Below, one piece after another: positions 1-11,264 of a DNA stretch of 64,000 bases. The DNA comes from Carex sylvatica. Taxonomy: Eukaryota > Streptophyta > Magnoliopsida > Poales > Cyperaceae. The DNA is taken from assembly GCA_964058845.1 (NCBI GenBank), contig CAXKVR010000188.1:310001-374000 (forward strand), given 5' to 3'. A program made the translations under genes and the position numbers. Below the pieces are notes generated by a model. It had not been told where the DNA came from and did not search any database. It saw only the letters and a list, made by a program, of their open reading frames with translations. The stretch's first letter is position 1. Every line of letters starts with the position of its first letter.

Positions 1-2040
1 ATCTCCTACGGATACCAACTGTCAGGTATGACATAGAGAGTTATACAAAAAAATCAATACATATAAATATGCATATCTCTAGTCACATAACAAAAATAAC
101 GACTATGGTAAAGGTGACATATATCGGGGGCCTACTACTCGCGTGCCTCCCCAGACTTAGTCGCACCAAAACCTGTAAAAGAACCCAAAAGGGTGGGGGT
201 GAAAATTTTCATTCTCAGTGCGAATTTGCCATGATCAGTTTATTGGACTTGCAATCAGACTCCATTTTCACAAAATAAAATCCATACGAAATCACATTTA
301 TAATTCTACCACAATATATATATCAATGAATGCATATGCTTGACAATAGATAATCAAATGAAATACAGCTAATGAAATTTAAAAAATGAAGTTCAAACGA
401 GAACATAACAGGCTTAACTTATTTTAATAAGGCTAGTAGCACCTACAGATGTTCCACCGACCTGGACCCTTTATCTGACCCTCGTCTATAGGGTTACTGA
501 CACCTATAGACGTTCCACCTAGCTGGACCCTTTTTCTGATACCCATCTGCAGTGTTTCGGCTTAACCGTTTTCTAAAGTCTGGTTTCAAATCATATAATG
601 AAAATTCTCTTTGAAATCATTCGGAATATCGTAACATTTAATTGACCTTCAAAATGCATTATCATGTAGGATAATACTCCCGAGCCACAGACGTTACACA
701 CGAGTCACCCACAATCACAATCACAATCACAATCACAATCAACATATAAATATATGTATATATAAAGTCACCCTCCCCTCGTTCCAACCGGTACTAGAAA
801 AACATGAAGGCCATTCACCTAATGCGCTAGAAGGATCCTCGGATCAAAGTCAGCTATATAGCTCAACTTTGCAATTTCATTCACGAGGTCAAAGTCAGCT
901 ATACAGCTCAACTTGACCAATTCATTTACAATAAATTTCATAATCAGCCATATGTGGTGACTTTCGACCATACTCAATCACAAAATAACAATTCAATTCG
1001 GCAACCAGACGAATATGCAATTCAACTATATCACAAGAATTCAGTTATGCAAATAAACTCACACCTTTCCAATTATGCAACGATCAAACATAATACATGA
1101 ATTCAAAACAAAATTATGCAACAATCAAGCATTCAACATGACAATCGAGAAATAATTTAATTTCTAAAAATAAAACATCAAACAAGTCCAAGAACCCCGC
1201 ACCTGATTATGAAGAGCGTACTGCGAAGTTATGGATCAGGCGTCTCGTATTGCTCCGCAAAGTCTTGTTCGACCGAGCCTACACCTATATTACACGTATT
1301 CATTTGGTTTAGGCTTGGTTCAATGGTCGGGAGGTTCAATTGGGTGGCACGACTTATTTCCTGTGTTCTTAACCGAATTCGTATACCCTTTTTATTGATT
1401 TCCTTACTTAACACCTCTTAACCATCACACACTTTGTGATTAGGTCTTCTAAACCATATACCATCTCAATTTGGTAACAATTCATTTACTAGTTCACTAG
1501 TTTGGTTCCCATAACAATTTAATTTACCGATTAGTTAAACCCTGATTTAGTCGAAATTCGAATTAACCGATACATGTACTAGCATTCCGAAATCAAAAGG
1601 GAACTCTACCGATTACAAGTCTATTTGGTCGGGTTAGCCTAATCAATCAACCACATTTTCAAATTTTTGGATTTGGTACCGAAAACCCTAAAAATGAAAA
1701 TCCCAAAATTGAGACGAAATCGAGATAAAAATCGGCAAATAACTAACAAGGAAGCTCAAAGGACTAGTTTACAAGAGTTTCAAGCACAAATTTCAGGTTT
1801 AAAACAAAAACTCGAACAATCGAGAGAATCAGAGGTTTCGAGAGAAAAAAAAGAAACAATTACCGAACGGAAGGGCTAGCAGAGATCTACGGCCAGTTTC
1901 TCGCTTCTACTTTTGATTTCTCGAGCCTTTAGGCGATTTGAAAGGGGGAGGGGCTCTCTCCTTCTTTTCTTCTTCTTTTGGCAGAACACACAAGATAGAG
2001 GGGGTAAAGGCGGAGGAGAAAGAGAGAAAGAAAATATGAA
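1..2040. repeat. LTR-retrotransposon-like, repeat-rich DNA without a gene
   Basis: No open frame here reads as a protein. The stretch holds a 61 bp direct duplication (units starting at 441 and 502, both containing GTTCCACC followed by CTGGACCC). It also has five perfect copies of the hexamer ACAATC at 711-740 and a second direct duplication near 848-920 containing CAAAGTCAGCTATA. The composition and patchy short repeats resemble the LTRs and untranslated parts of plant Ty3/gypsy elements, but no gag or pol frame is present to prove it. The assignment is therefore an inference from style only. Confidence 0.3.
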
Positions 2041-2440
2041 TTTCGATTAAAAATCTCTCTGAGTGCGGACGCACTCGTTTTCAGTGCGGGTCGACCACCC
2101 GCACTCAGCCCTTGTCAGAATTCAAACGACACAGAAAAATACTGTAGTGCTGACGCACTCATTTTAAGTTCGGGTCAGTCACCCGCACTCATCACTTGGA
2201 CAGATTTTAGGATTTCAGAAAAATCACAGGAATTCATGAGTGCGGACGCACTCAGTACTTAGTAAAAAATTTCATCAAAATGGCACTGAATCAAGAAAAG
2301 TCCGAGCCTAATGCGTCCGCATTGAAATTCAGTCCGGGTCGAGACACCCACAATCAGGACTTAGTCAATTTTAAGAAAAAGAGCTGGGGTCAGTGCAGAT
2401 CATCCATCCGTACTCACCACCAGTGCGGACACACTGAGCC
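2041..2440. repeat. Interspersed GTGCGGACGCAC palindromic repeat
   Basis: The partly palindromic word GTGCGGACGCAC or a close variant occurs at about 2062, 2147, 2240 and 2423. Copies of ACCCGCACTCA lie between them. The spacing is irregular (about 85-185 bp). It may be part of an LTR or of a subterminal region. No protein is encoded. Confidence 0.5.
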
Positions 2441-2839
2441 TATAAGGTTCCAGAAACTCGTATTTTCGATGCAGTTTTGATTCACACTTGATTTACTTCT
2501 CCAGGGAAACCTTAATTAAAGTTTAAACTTCTATTTTATTAGCACGATTTTTAATTCTTGCTTTTAAATTCCTTGAAAATAAATTATAAATTTTTTGTAA
2601 CGTAACAGTTGTATCAGAGATTTTTTTTTAATTAGAATGATATTTTGTCGCCTCATGCACAGTTGATATATGGATTGTTGTTTAATCGATTTTTTAATTA
2701 CTTGTACACATTTCTTGCATGGTTGATGCAATGATTTTTAAATTTCTTGTATGATTTTTTTAGAGCTTAGTAGAGTTGGGTATAAAAGTATATCAGATTT
2801 TGGAAGTGGATCAGATTTTTGAATGATGATTTGGTTTTA

Positions 2840-2966
2840 TAATGCATTACTAATATATGAGAGTAATAACACTGAGTTATCATCATTCAATGTATAAGGT
2901 TGATGAACTGACTGTCATTTAATTAAGACAGTCGTTGTCGGTGAAGGAGTTTTTTGTACTAGTAAT
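2840..2966 (+). mobile_element. Degenerate CACTA-type 3' end
   Basis: Positions 2930-2965 read CAGTCG, then GTCGGTGAAGGAG, then TTTTTTGTACTAGTA. This matches the better-preserved end at 4660-4693 in the same orientation. CACTGA and ACTGACTG motifs lie just upstream. It looks like a decayed copy of the same terminus, with the terminal GTG lost. Confidence 0.45.
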
Positions 2967-4073
2967 TTAAACGATTCTGATCGACCCACGGACGACTTAT
3001 TCCCGTCCGTCTTCATTAACTCACAAAATAAGAGTTTATATTTCATGTTCATGCATAGAAGATGTGAGTCATATATGCAATATGCATGTAATGTTATATA
3101 ATATAATGTGTTAAAATCATTTAATTAAGCACTAAACATGTTATAACATTAATTATTTTATAAATATTACTAATATAATTTTCATTACAAAATATTTTCT
3201 AAAATTAAAGTCAAAATTTGATGTTAATTGTCTAAATTTTACTAATAACATCAATTAACTTATTAAACGTAATATGTTCATTCTAACAAACAAGCATTAC
3301 AATTTTTTGATAAAATAATTAATTAGTAATTTACATTGTATTAGCTAGGTTTTCCATTCCATCATTAACAAACTTTTAAACACTATACAACGAACGTCTT
3401 ACCAAATATAATTCAAATCCTATTTTTATATTTTATGAATTACAGCGATAAAATATTTATTGCATCTATAAATTCAATTTAAACAATTAAACTTAATTAT
3501 TACATATCTTACAAAATATACACAATGCATAAATTTTTATTCTCAAATAGTTATACATCCCTAATAATTTATTTCTAAATATACAAGTGATATTAATAAT
3601 TTATTTCTCAAATAGTTATACATCCCTAACATGAAATCTATCTACAATTTAAATTTTCACTGTTTCTAAGTTTCTAATTAATATATTTTTATTTTTATTT
3701 TGTTTAACATAAATTAAATTATCATATTATTTATTTATGTACGTATTTCCTTAACAACTAATCAAAGTTTAAAAATATATTATAAATTTTAAAAGACTTA
3801 ATTGTATTGTAAAAATCTACAAACTACTTAATTTGATTCCCTTATAAAATTTGTCAATAGACGCAAAATCCCGGTTGAAATCACATTTCATATAACTTGT
3901 GATTTTCTTTAGGATTCTCCGTCTTCTTGTAATTATTTAATTTGTATTTGTAAAAACTTGAAAGATTTTAAATTTTAACTTGATTTTATTAAATAAATTA
4001 ATGTATTACATGTGTTCAATGAAATGTTCAAACCAAAATAATATATTTTTAATTATGATATTTGAAAAAAAAA
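2967..4073. other. AT-rich DNA, no gene seen
   Basis: No coding signal. It contains a 65 bp direct duplication (TCTCAAATAGTTATACATCC at 3541 and 3606). It is probably the interior of a CACTA-derived element, because it lies between two similar ends. Confidence 0.4.
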
Positions 4074-4693
4074 AAATTAAGAACTAACACTGACTGTTTC
4101 TTTAAAAAGAGTCAGTGTTTGTTATCAACACTGATGGTTTTTAAAAACAGTCAATGTTGAGTACCAACACTGATGGTTTTTAAAGCGTCAGTGTTGGTAC
4201 TCAACACTCACGCTCTAAAAATGGTCAGTGTTTATTATCAAGACTGACGCTTTAAAAATAATAAGTGTTAAACACCAACACTGCCTGTATTTAAAAAACT
4301 GTCAGTGTTGATAAAAAACACTGACTCTTTTTAGAGCGTCAGTGTTGAGCACCAACACTGACGCTTTTTAAAGAAATAGTTAGTGTTGGTTATCAACACT
4401 GACTGTTTTTAAAGCGTCAGTGTTGAGAACCAACACTGACGCTTGAAAAACAGTCAGTGTTAGTGTTCAACACTGACGCTTTAAAAACAGTCAGTGTTGA
4501 CAACCAACACTGATTGTTTCTTTTTAAAACAGTCAGTGTTGATAACAAACACTGACTATTTTTCAAGCGTCAGTGTTGAACAACAACACTGACTGTTATT
4601 TAATGAAAGGGTCAGTGTAGGTATAGCAACACTGATGCTTTGGTTAAAACAGTCGGTGATGAAGGGTCGGTGAAGGGATTTTTTGTATTAGTG
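4074..4693 (+). mobile_element. CACTA (En/Spm-type) 3' end with subterminal repeat array
   Basis: About 620 bp consist almost wholly of the motif AACACTGAC alternating with its reverse complement GTCAGTGTT, spaced by short T/A-rich arms. The block ends with GTCGGTGAAGGGA, TTTTTTGTATTAGTG at 4693. The reverse complement of that end starts CACTAATACAAAAAA, as in plant CACTA elements. Such elements carry arrays of short subterminal repeats that bind the transposase. No transposase frame is present. The matching 5' end, which would start CACTA on the plus strand, is not found upstream, so this is a fragment or a deleted non-autonomous copy. Confidence 0.7.
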
Positions 4694-4710
4694 ATACCAT
4701 ATCTATGTAG

Positions 4711-5396
4711 TAGGGGTGTAAACGGAGTGGATTTGGAGTGGATAATGCTAATACCATATCCGTATCCGTCTTTCAATGAGCGGATACGGATACAGATAGT
4801 AAATGGATATTAAAATTTAAAATCAAATCCGCCTTAAATGGATACGAATACGGATACGAACACGGAGCGAATAATCTACGAATACTGATACAGAACGAAT
4901 AATTATCGAATAATTGAGTTATACACTTTAAGATAAAAAAAAGAGCACTTTGTTATTGTTGTCTTGAAACAAGGACTAAAACTAATTTAACAAAAACTAA
5001 AAGCATAGAGAGTGAAGAAATGAAGATAAAAATAAAAGAAAATAGCGCCATCACCACAAAAAAAAAAAATTAAATTAGAAACCGGATCATATCATCATTT
5101 ATCGAACCCACAACCAAGATTGAAGTGAATATGAGATAATTATATAACAACTTTTATTCTAAGCAGTAAAGTTAAAGCCGGTTGGGAGCAATTTCGAATC
5201 CGGATAATTGCGGATACAGATACGGATATTCACCTTCATGAAATTATCCATATTCATATCCGTCATTATTTCACCATATGTAAAAAATATCCTAATCCGT
5301 ATCCACAATTATCCGTATCCGTTTAATCTGAATTTGAATAATCTCTGAATACGAAGCGAATACGGAGCATATTATCCGTATCCGTTTACACCCCTA
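4711..5396. mobile_element. hAT-like non-autonomous element, copy 1
   Basis: It begins TAGGGGTGTAAACGGA and ends TCCGTTTACACCCCTA, a perfect 16 bp terminal inverted repeat. The interior is filled with degenerate CGGATACGGATA words and their reverse complements near both ends. No protein is encoded. Flanking 8 bp sites are only roughly similar. Two related copies lie at 15394 and 31838, and the first has an exact 8 bp target duplication, which supports a hAT-type origin. Confidence 0.7.
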
Positions 5397-6084
5397 CATG
5401 TATAGCACTGATCTCATGAAGTCTGACGAAAACAAAACAAAATGATTTCTCTTCATTTCATTTCATTACATTAGTAGTAGGAACGGTAGTATTTTGGTTA
5501 ATTTAATTATAATATTGTGATCCAAATTAGATATCCATGAACAACCATGGATTAAAATGTCCTCGTATTACCTTTTAGTGGCTATAGTCAATATTATGAT
5601 CTCTCATTAATGATTGGTTTGTCATGGTTAGCTCATTTTTTTTTTTCTCTTACTCTGTTTCTCAGAGGAGGGTACATACGGGGAGGGGAGCACAGAATAA
5701 TTTAAACTCATCGGTGCTCGTTCCAAGTAATGTTCAGCGATATTTCTTAAATAATAATGAAATATAATATTAATTTTGGTACAAACATGAATTAACTAAA
5801 ATTTTACTAGCTCTGTTTTTTAAGTAGGCAACCATTTTCAACTGCTATTTGCCAACTCAATATTTCAACTATCAACCTAAATATGAATAAACCTTAACCA
5901 TGACCACTAAACTTTGACCAGAGGCAGATCCAAATTTTTTGTAAAGGACGACAAAAAAGATAGTGTATCGGATTTAAATAGCTAATTGGATTCAAAGTCA
6001 TACTAGATAAAAAAGAATGCTCTAACTTCTAATCTCAATTATCAATGCATTTCAAGAATTTTATTCTATTTTTAACTCTATTTA
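5397..6084. other. Intergenic DNA, no gene seen
   Basis: AT-rich sequence without a convincing frame. A related sequence with similar phrases (for example CTCTGTTTTTTAAGTAGGCA) recurs near 17280-17640. This is therefore probably an old dispersed repeat. Confidence 0.4.
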
Positions 6085-6720
6085 AAAAAAGAAAGAAAGA
6101 AAAAAAGCATAGACCCGTTTCATTGACTGAAACTTGTTTAAGTTACAAACTATCAGAAGGCAGCCCAACGTTCTCCTACATCCTTTTGTTCTAGATCTAA
6201 CATAGTACTGAAGTCATGCTAGAAAACATCACACAGCTAATATCAGCAGTTATAACAGGAAGTTTGACAAATAAAACTAGTAGATAAACAAGAAGATAGA
6301 AACTCTTCAAAGTGAGTCGTCTGTGTTGATTGACTCCACCAACACCTGCTTGGGCATCATCTCTTGCACTGGAATATTATATATGTGATGTGTCTTCTGG
6401 CAGTCACTCCTTCAAATCAGCTGGTTGCTCTTCAGTAGTGTCCATTTCTCATGTCCAAAGCGAAACCAATAAATTATATTGAGCACAAAAGTTTTAATAT
6501 TGTCACAAAATCTCTGATTAAAACATTTATTATTTCTTAGTAACCATGTTATCCAAGACAAGACACTAAACATTGTCAAGAAAGGATTCCTTTGAATTTT
6601 AGATAAGGTAAAAGGGAAATTCATAATGTCCTCAATGGAGTCCCACTGTTCATAATATGCATGACAAGTTGTGTCACAAATCCACCCTTTGATAGCTAGT
6701 ACTGAGTTTTGGTGAGAACT
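6085..6720 (-). pseudogene. LINE 3' fragment (C-terminus of ORF2)
   Basis: On the minus strand the frame ending at 6412 reads WITWLLRNNKCFNQ and then WFRFGHEKW. This is the arrangement found just after the zf-RVT domain in plant L1-type ORF2 proteins. The frame continues upstream of its first Met with IKGWICDTTCHAYYEQWDS. About 300 bp of 3' untranslated sequence follow, ending near 6085 close to a T/C-rich tract. The endonuclease and reverse transcriptase parts are missing, so it is a 5'-truncated copy. Confidence 0.55.
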
Positions 6721-7707
6721 TTTTTCCTAGTAAGCAACCATATAAAGACAATTTTAACCCTAATTACATATATCAGAATTTGAGAGGGGCCAAAAAATTA
6801 TAAAACGAAAATGGAATGCATGTGTTGTTTCCTTGCTTGTACGTACGTACGCTAGTCATGCATGGTTACAATTGTCTCGGCAAGGCAAATCTTTCATTTT
6901 TCCTTCACAATTTTTTATTTTATATTTTTTCAGCAAGACGTGTTTTTTTCTTTTTCTGTAGAATCGATTTTTCCATTCTTATCTCACTCTTATTCTACTT
7001 TTGAGCAATATTTTATGTGCTATTCGTGTTAGACTAATATTTGTCATCTATGTTAGAATGGAAATTTTTGTCACATACCATTCAGATTTAGTCAGTTTAT
7101 TGTGTCAATGACACATGAAAATAATAAATTATTAAGCATTCCATCTTACGTACTTTTTAACTATTTTTTTATGAGGGTCAAAGTCCTTTGTCTCACCTCT
7201 ACTGCAGATTTTTGATTCAAAATATTTATATATTTTTTAGGGTCAGTGATCAATTGCTCACCAATAATTTGTATTAATATAAGAAAAAATAGTTACAAAA
7301 TTACATCCTGCAAGCATAGAAGGAAATATCGGCCAATATCGATTCGGATCAGCTGATATGTATCGGTGATCAGCCGGGACTGATCCGATACTAGTCTGAT
7401 ACTTGCGGATTTTGTATTTTTTGTCTAATTTATGTCATTTTGGTCCGATTCTAGTCATTATTCGTTTGAAAACTTGAACCCGTGATTGATTAAATAGAGT
7501 ATAAACTATGCACATGCAGAAAACTCGTCACATTCATTGATTAAATAGTATCAACTATGAACCCATGATTGGTTAAATAGTGTATCAACTATATATATGT
7601 ATATGGATATGAAGATGTTAACAATCCTTCATTTGGGTCTATGTCTTATTATTTCCATTATGAAAAATTAGAAACAAAGTTGCATCATTACAGAGCAGAG
7701 AAGTTGT
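6721..7707. other. Intergenic DNA with a short ATCGGAT word cluster
   Basis: No gene seen. Around 7325-7420 the words ATCGG, GATCAGC and TATCGG and their reverse complements crowd together, like the word-repeat elements elsewhere in the window. No terminal inverted repeat could be placed. Confidence 0.35.
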
Positions 7708-7708
7708 G

Positions 7709-7714
7709 TTTATT
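7709..7714 (-). terminator. Poly(A) signal of the RNase T2 gene
   Basis: AATAAA on the minus strand, about 95 bp past the RNase stop codon, in a plausible position for 3' end formation. Confidence 0.45.
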
Positions 7715-7807
7715 CATTTGAGAAAACAAGGGAAAGAACCCTGGAATTGTTTTGTCAATGGCATAGAAATCAAACTATATATCGTTCATTCCTTTGACTG
7801 AGAAGCA

Positions 7808-9356
7808 CTAGAAGGTTGGAAAGAGGATTGATGAACCGCATGCACCAGTTGGAAAAACAGGACAATTTATCAACGCTGTGCCTGAATGGTCGACACAAAT
7901 GTAGACCTGATATAATTGGTATCGACCCGATGCATCCTTGTTGCACTCGATCCACGGTGTGTGACCAATACATGAGGTGATCGCGTTCTTAATGCTAGTT
8001 AAAGTATAAGATCCACCGTTCGGCAAAATACCTGTGAAATACAAGGTAAGAAATTAACAATTTTGTTATTGTCAAAAAGATGTATGCAATTCTGGACTAA
8101 AATGTTAAGAAAGTACATTTTATGTTTTATTCTGAATTATTTTATTTTTTTTATTACTTGCAGATTTGAGGCATGAAAGAACATTAGTGGTGCTCTTGAG
8201 ACTGAGTGTATTTTGGAAATAAGAGTGTTCATCCATCACAGTTTCAGAGCATGTGCCGTGCTTATCCCACTCGTGCTGCCAAAATGAGGTGCTATCGCTG
8301 CTCGGGCATGCAAGTGAAGCCCAATTTGTTCGTAGGCTGCTAACTAAATCTTGGATCTGCAAATAAATTACCTTCGATGATCTTGTTGTTTTGAAATAAC
8401 TATTTGTTACTGCATAATGTAAGTTGAAAGCTAATTTGATCTGTTATATATAACTTGTTCTTTGGTGCTGAAAATGAAATAGTTCATTTGTTTGCTCATT
8501 TGCTGAAACTTCAAAATGTAAGTTCAACTTGGAATGTAATTAATGCACTAATAAATATCGATCGGAGATGAGTTACCTTGGATACATCAAAAGGATTGTT
8601 TGGATCGCAGTTAGCCGGGTAGGAACCGTTGTTATAATTCGGCCAAAGTCCATGAATATCAAAGTCAGCTGGTGGTTTTCCATAAGTTGGATAACAACAA
8701 CTCGAGCTTGTGTCACAATAAGATCCAGGCCACTTTTCAGTGAAAAAATTATCAAAACAATATTAATTAATTTAGTCCCTCATCAATTATATAAGTAGTA
8801 ACCAACCATGCATTAAGTCACATAATTTGCATTTTTCCGTCTACCAGTGCAAATCATTTAGCTCGGCTGGTACTGCCCCATTTATATATCCAACATTCAT
8901 TTTCTTTTGTTAAAGCAAATCCTACTAATCCACCAGCTTCCATTGTTTTTTTGAAGGCTCATAACCTATAGCTGGTCCAATTACATAAAATATAATAAAA
9001 ACAGAGAAAAAGCCCATACCTAGATGCATCCTTGCACTATGCTTCTGAACTATACTAACTAAAGGAATATATAGAGAAAGCAAATATTTAAATAGCGTTT
9101 ATCGCGTATTAGCGGAACAGCTAAGAAGACAGCGCTATTCCATATTGGGCCAATAAAGGCATAGCTTTTGTGGTCCAAAAGCGCTATAGGGATGTTATAG
9201 CGACGCTATAGCACGCTATTTAGAACCTTGAAAGAAACACATTAATAAATTTACCTGTTGAACGAAGTAGAAGAAATCATACGCATATCCTTGTGCACTC
9301 AACACTAATGCTGAGAAGCAAAGAACCGCAAAAAGAGCAATCGCCATGATCTTCAT
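7808..9356 (-). CDS. S-like ribonuclease T2, secreted, four exons
   Basis: The exons are 9255-9356, 8577-8732, 8158-8356 and 7808-8031, joined at GT/AG sites to give 226 residues. That matches the usual 225-230 for plant S-like RNases such as RNase LE. Residues 1 to about 23 are a signal peptide ending LVLSAQG, followed by YDFFYFVQQWPGSYC, the typical mature start. The first active-site block FDIHGLWP (His61) and the second FWQHEWDKHGTC (His114, His119) are intact, so the enzyme should cleave RNA to 2',3'-cyclic phosphates. Family cysteines are present, and the protein ends GSSILFPTF. Secretion to the apoplast or vacuole is expected. Class I S-like RNases are often induced by phosphate starvation, wounding or senescence, but that is not shown here. 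The exon 3/4 junction gives Ser where the family usually has Gly. Confidence 0.93.
9085..9230. repeat. Short inverted-repeat element in RNase intron 1
   Basis: It lies inside intron 1 of the RNase gene. It starts with TAAATAGCG and ends with CGCTATTTA. The inside repeats CGCTATAGCG-type words. No clear target duplication is visible. It resembles a small non-autonomous DNA element. Confidence 0.45.
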
Positions 9357-9431
9357 GGTTAATCTTTCTTTGTATGTAACCTATTGTAATATACTTTTTG
9401 TAACTGATGCTGATAGAGGTGCTCATACATA

Positions 9432-9439
9432 TATTTATA
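9432..9439 (-). promoter_or_regulatory. TATA box of the RNase T2 gene
   Basis: TATAAATA on the minus strand, about 76 bp upstream of the ATG at 9356. This leaves room for a short 5' UTR of about 45 bp. Confidence 0.7.
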
Positions 9440-10784
9440 GGCACTTTGCTGAAACAAGTTGGATCAACATATGAAATGGAATAAAATATATTCCTTATGT
9501 ATAAACTTCAAATTTAATTATTAAAATCGAAATTGAGAGGACTTACGTTACTATGAACCAACCTTATATAATAAGTGATCAACTCTTATAATGTTTTCTT
9601 TTCTTATTTTATTTTTAAATCTAAATCATTTGTTATTAAAGTTCATTGGGTCAATAAAATATTACTTATAAGAATATATTTTGGTATATTACGAGAATAT
9701 CTAGATGGCCTTTAACATTGACATCTTAAATATTTATTTGTTAGCTAGAAAATGTATAGGGTATTGACATAAATACTATTACTAGTATCGTGCCTGTACG
9801 TTACAACGAAAACATATTATAAGAGAAAAAAAACATACCAATGAAATAATAATTATTCAAAATTGAGGAACATGCTAACAGAGATTTTATATTGGAGAGG
9901 ATACTAATCAGTCAACTAATCCATAATAATTCATTGATGAAGTATTATATGATATTTTAAAAAAGAGTATCAATTAATTTGCCTCCTCCCCTCCAAATTA
10001 CTAATGGCATGAATAAAAATTATTGTACCTTGATGAAATAAATTAAAGAGATACTTACAAATATGGTTTGTGATATTTTGAATAATATTTTCATTACTAT
10101 CTCGTTTCTAATTGCTATTATGTTGCAACACATATTGCATGAAAATATTAAGAGAGCATTATTTTTTTTAAAACAACAAAAGCATTACTACAGTAGGAGT
10201 TGAGCTGCTCCTTATCCATAGAGCAACAGTTTTATTACAGAATATATATATTTTTCAGTACCTAAAACCATTGAGGCATACAAGCACTTTTTAGTTTAGA
10301 AAATATAGCACAAGAGAAAAAAATATAGTGTTGGTGTATATATAGTACATGAACCTTTCATATAATTATGCCGTAACTGTTTAATTGGAAAACAGAGAAA
10401 TAAATATTAACCAATGTAGTTTTTTCTTATTAAATATTATAAAATTAAAGAAGATAATGCAAGCTCTCACATGCATATTTCAAAATTTGAGGGCAATTGA
10501 AAACTACAATACTTCACATATATTTCTTGTTACCAAGTTGTGTTTTAAAAGATAGCATGAGTATAGACACAAAGTACCACCAAAAATCCTGAAACCATAT
10601 AACACCTTATGTTAGAAAATCATGAACCCTATTGCAACCAAAAATCACACTAATCACGATAAAAAAAATATATATATATACATAAAATAGAAAGATGATA
10701 ATATTATAATTTTCATTATACAAAAAGAAAGATGGTAATAATTAAATTTTCATTACACCTTTAGTTTTGACATTTTGACTCTTT
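9440..10784. other. AT-rich DNA upstream of the RNase gene, no gene seen
   Basis: No frame or repeat of note beyond short A/T tracts. It presumably includes the RNase promoter. Confidence 0.4.
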
Positions 10785-11125
10785 CAAACAACACGACTCC
10801 GTACCGGTAAGAGGATTCCCACTTGAGCTAGATCTAATATCAGATCAACACCATAACATACAGAAACCCTCTCAAAGTATGGCTTAACTTCCGACCCATA
10901 AGCTGCCACCACCTGTTCACATGCTCCTTCATCAATCCTTGAATTCTTGAACCAAAGATCACCAAATTGCCCTTGCTAATAACCCTCTCAACTGAAATTA
11001 AGTGGCTAGCTTTCTTGTCTCTTAAGTCGCACCATAGCAAAAGTAGTAGATGCCGGTTTCAGAAACCGCAAGAATGTATAATCTCCTTTTGTCACTACCC
11101 GTAACAGTCTTAGATTTGGAATCTA
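10785..11125 (-). pseudogene. Decayed coding fragment, possibly UTP5/WDR43-like
   Basis: On the minus strand, pieces in three frames line up head to tail. First comes RRLYILAVSETGIYYF, then VISKGNLVIFGSRIQGLMKE, then QVVAAYGSEVKPYFERVSV followed by DLILDLAQVGILLPV. Read together they resemble the region after the WD repeats of plant UTP5/WDR43-type ribosome-biogenesis proteins. That match is from memory and tentative. At least two frameshifts separate the pieces and no intron signals are seen, so it may be a processed or very old copy. Confidence 0.35.
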
Positions 11126-11206
11126 CATAAAAAGGCCGCATATTGTCGTTGAGGCCCCCCAAAGGCAGTGCATATTGAGACTATACATTGCAATGTACCA
11201 TAGCCC

Positions 11207-11262
<56 letters not shown>
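11207..11262. repeat. (TA)n microsatellite
   Basis: About 56 bp of nearly pure TA dinucleotides with one TT interruption. Confidence 0.95.

Positions 11263-11264
<2 letters not shown>

Noticed and set aside
4074..4693. CRISPR-like alternating repeats
   Set aside because: The motif occurs in both orientations with very short irregular spacers next to a CACTA end, in a plant genome.
7770..7973. 67-codon minus-strand frame
   Set aside because: It overlaps RNase T2 exon 4 in another frame. The exon itself explains the sequence.
8568..8798. 76-codon plus-strand frame
   Set aside because: Antisense shadow of RNase exon 2.
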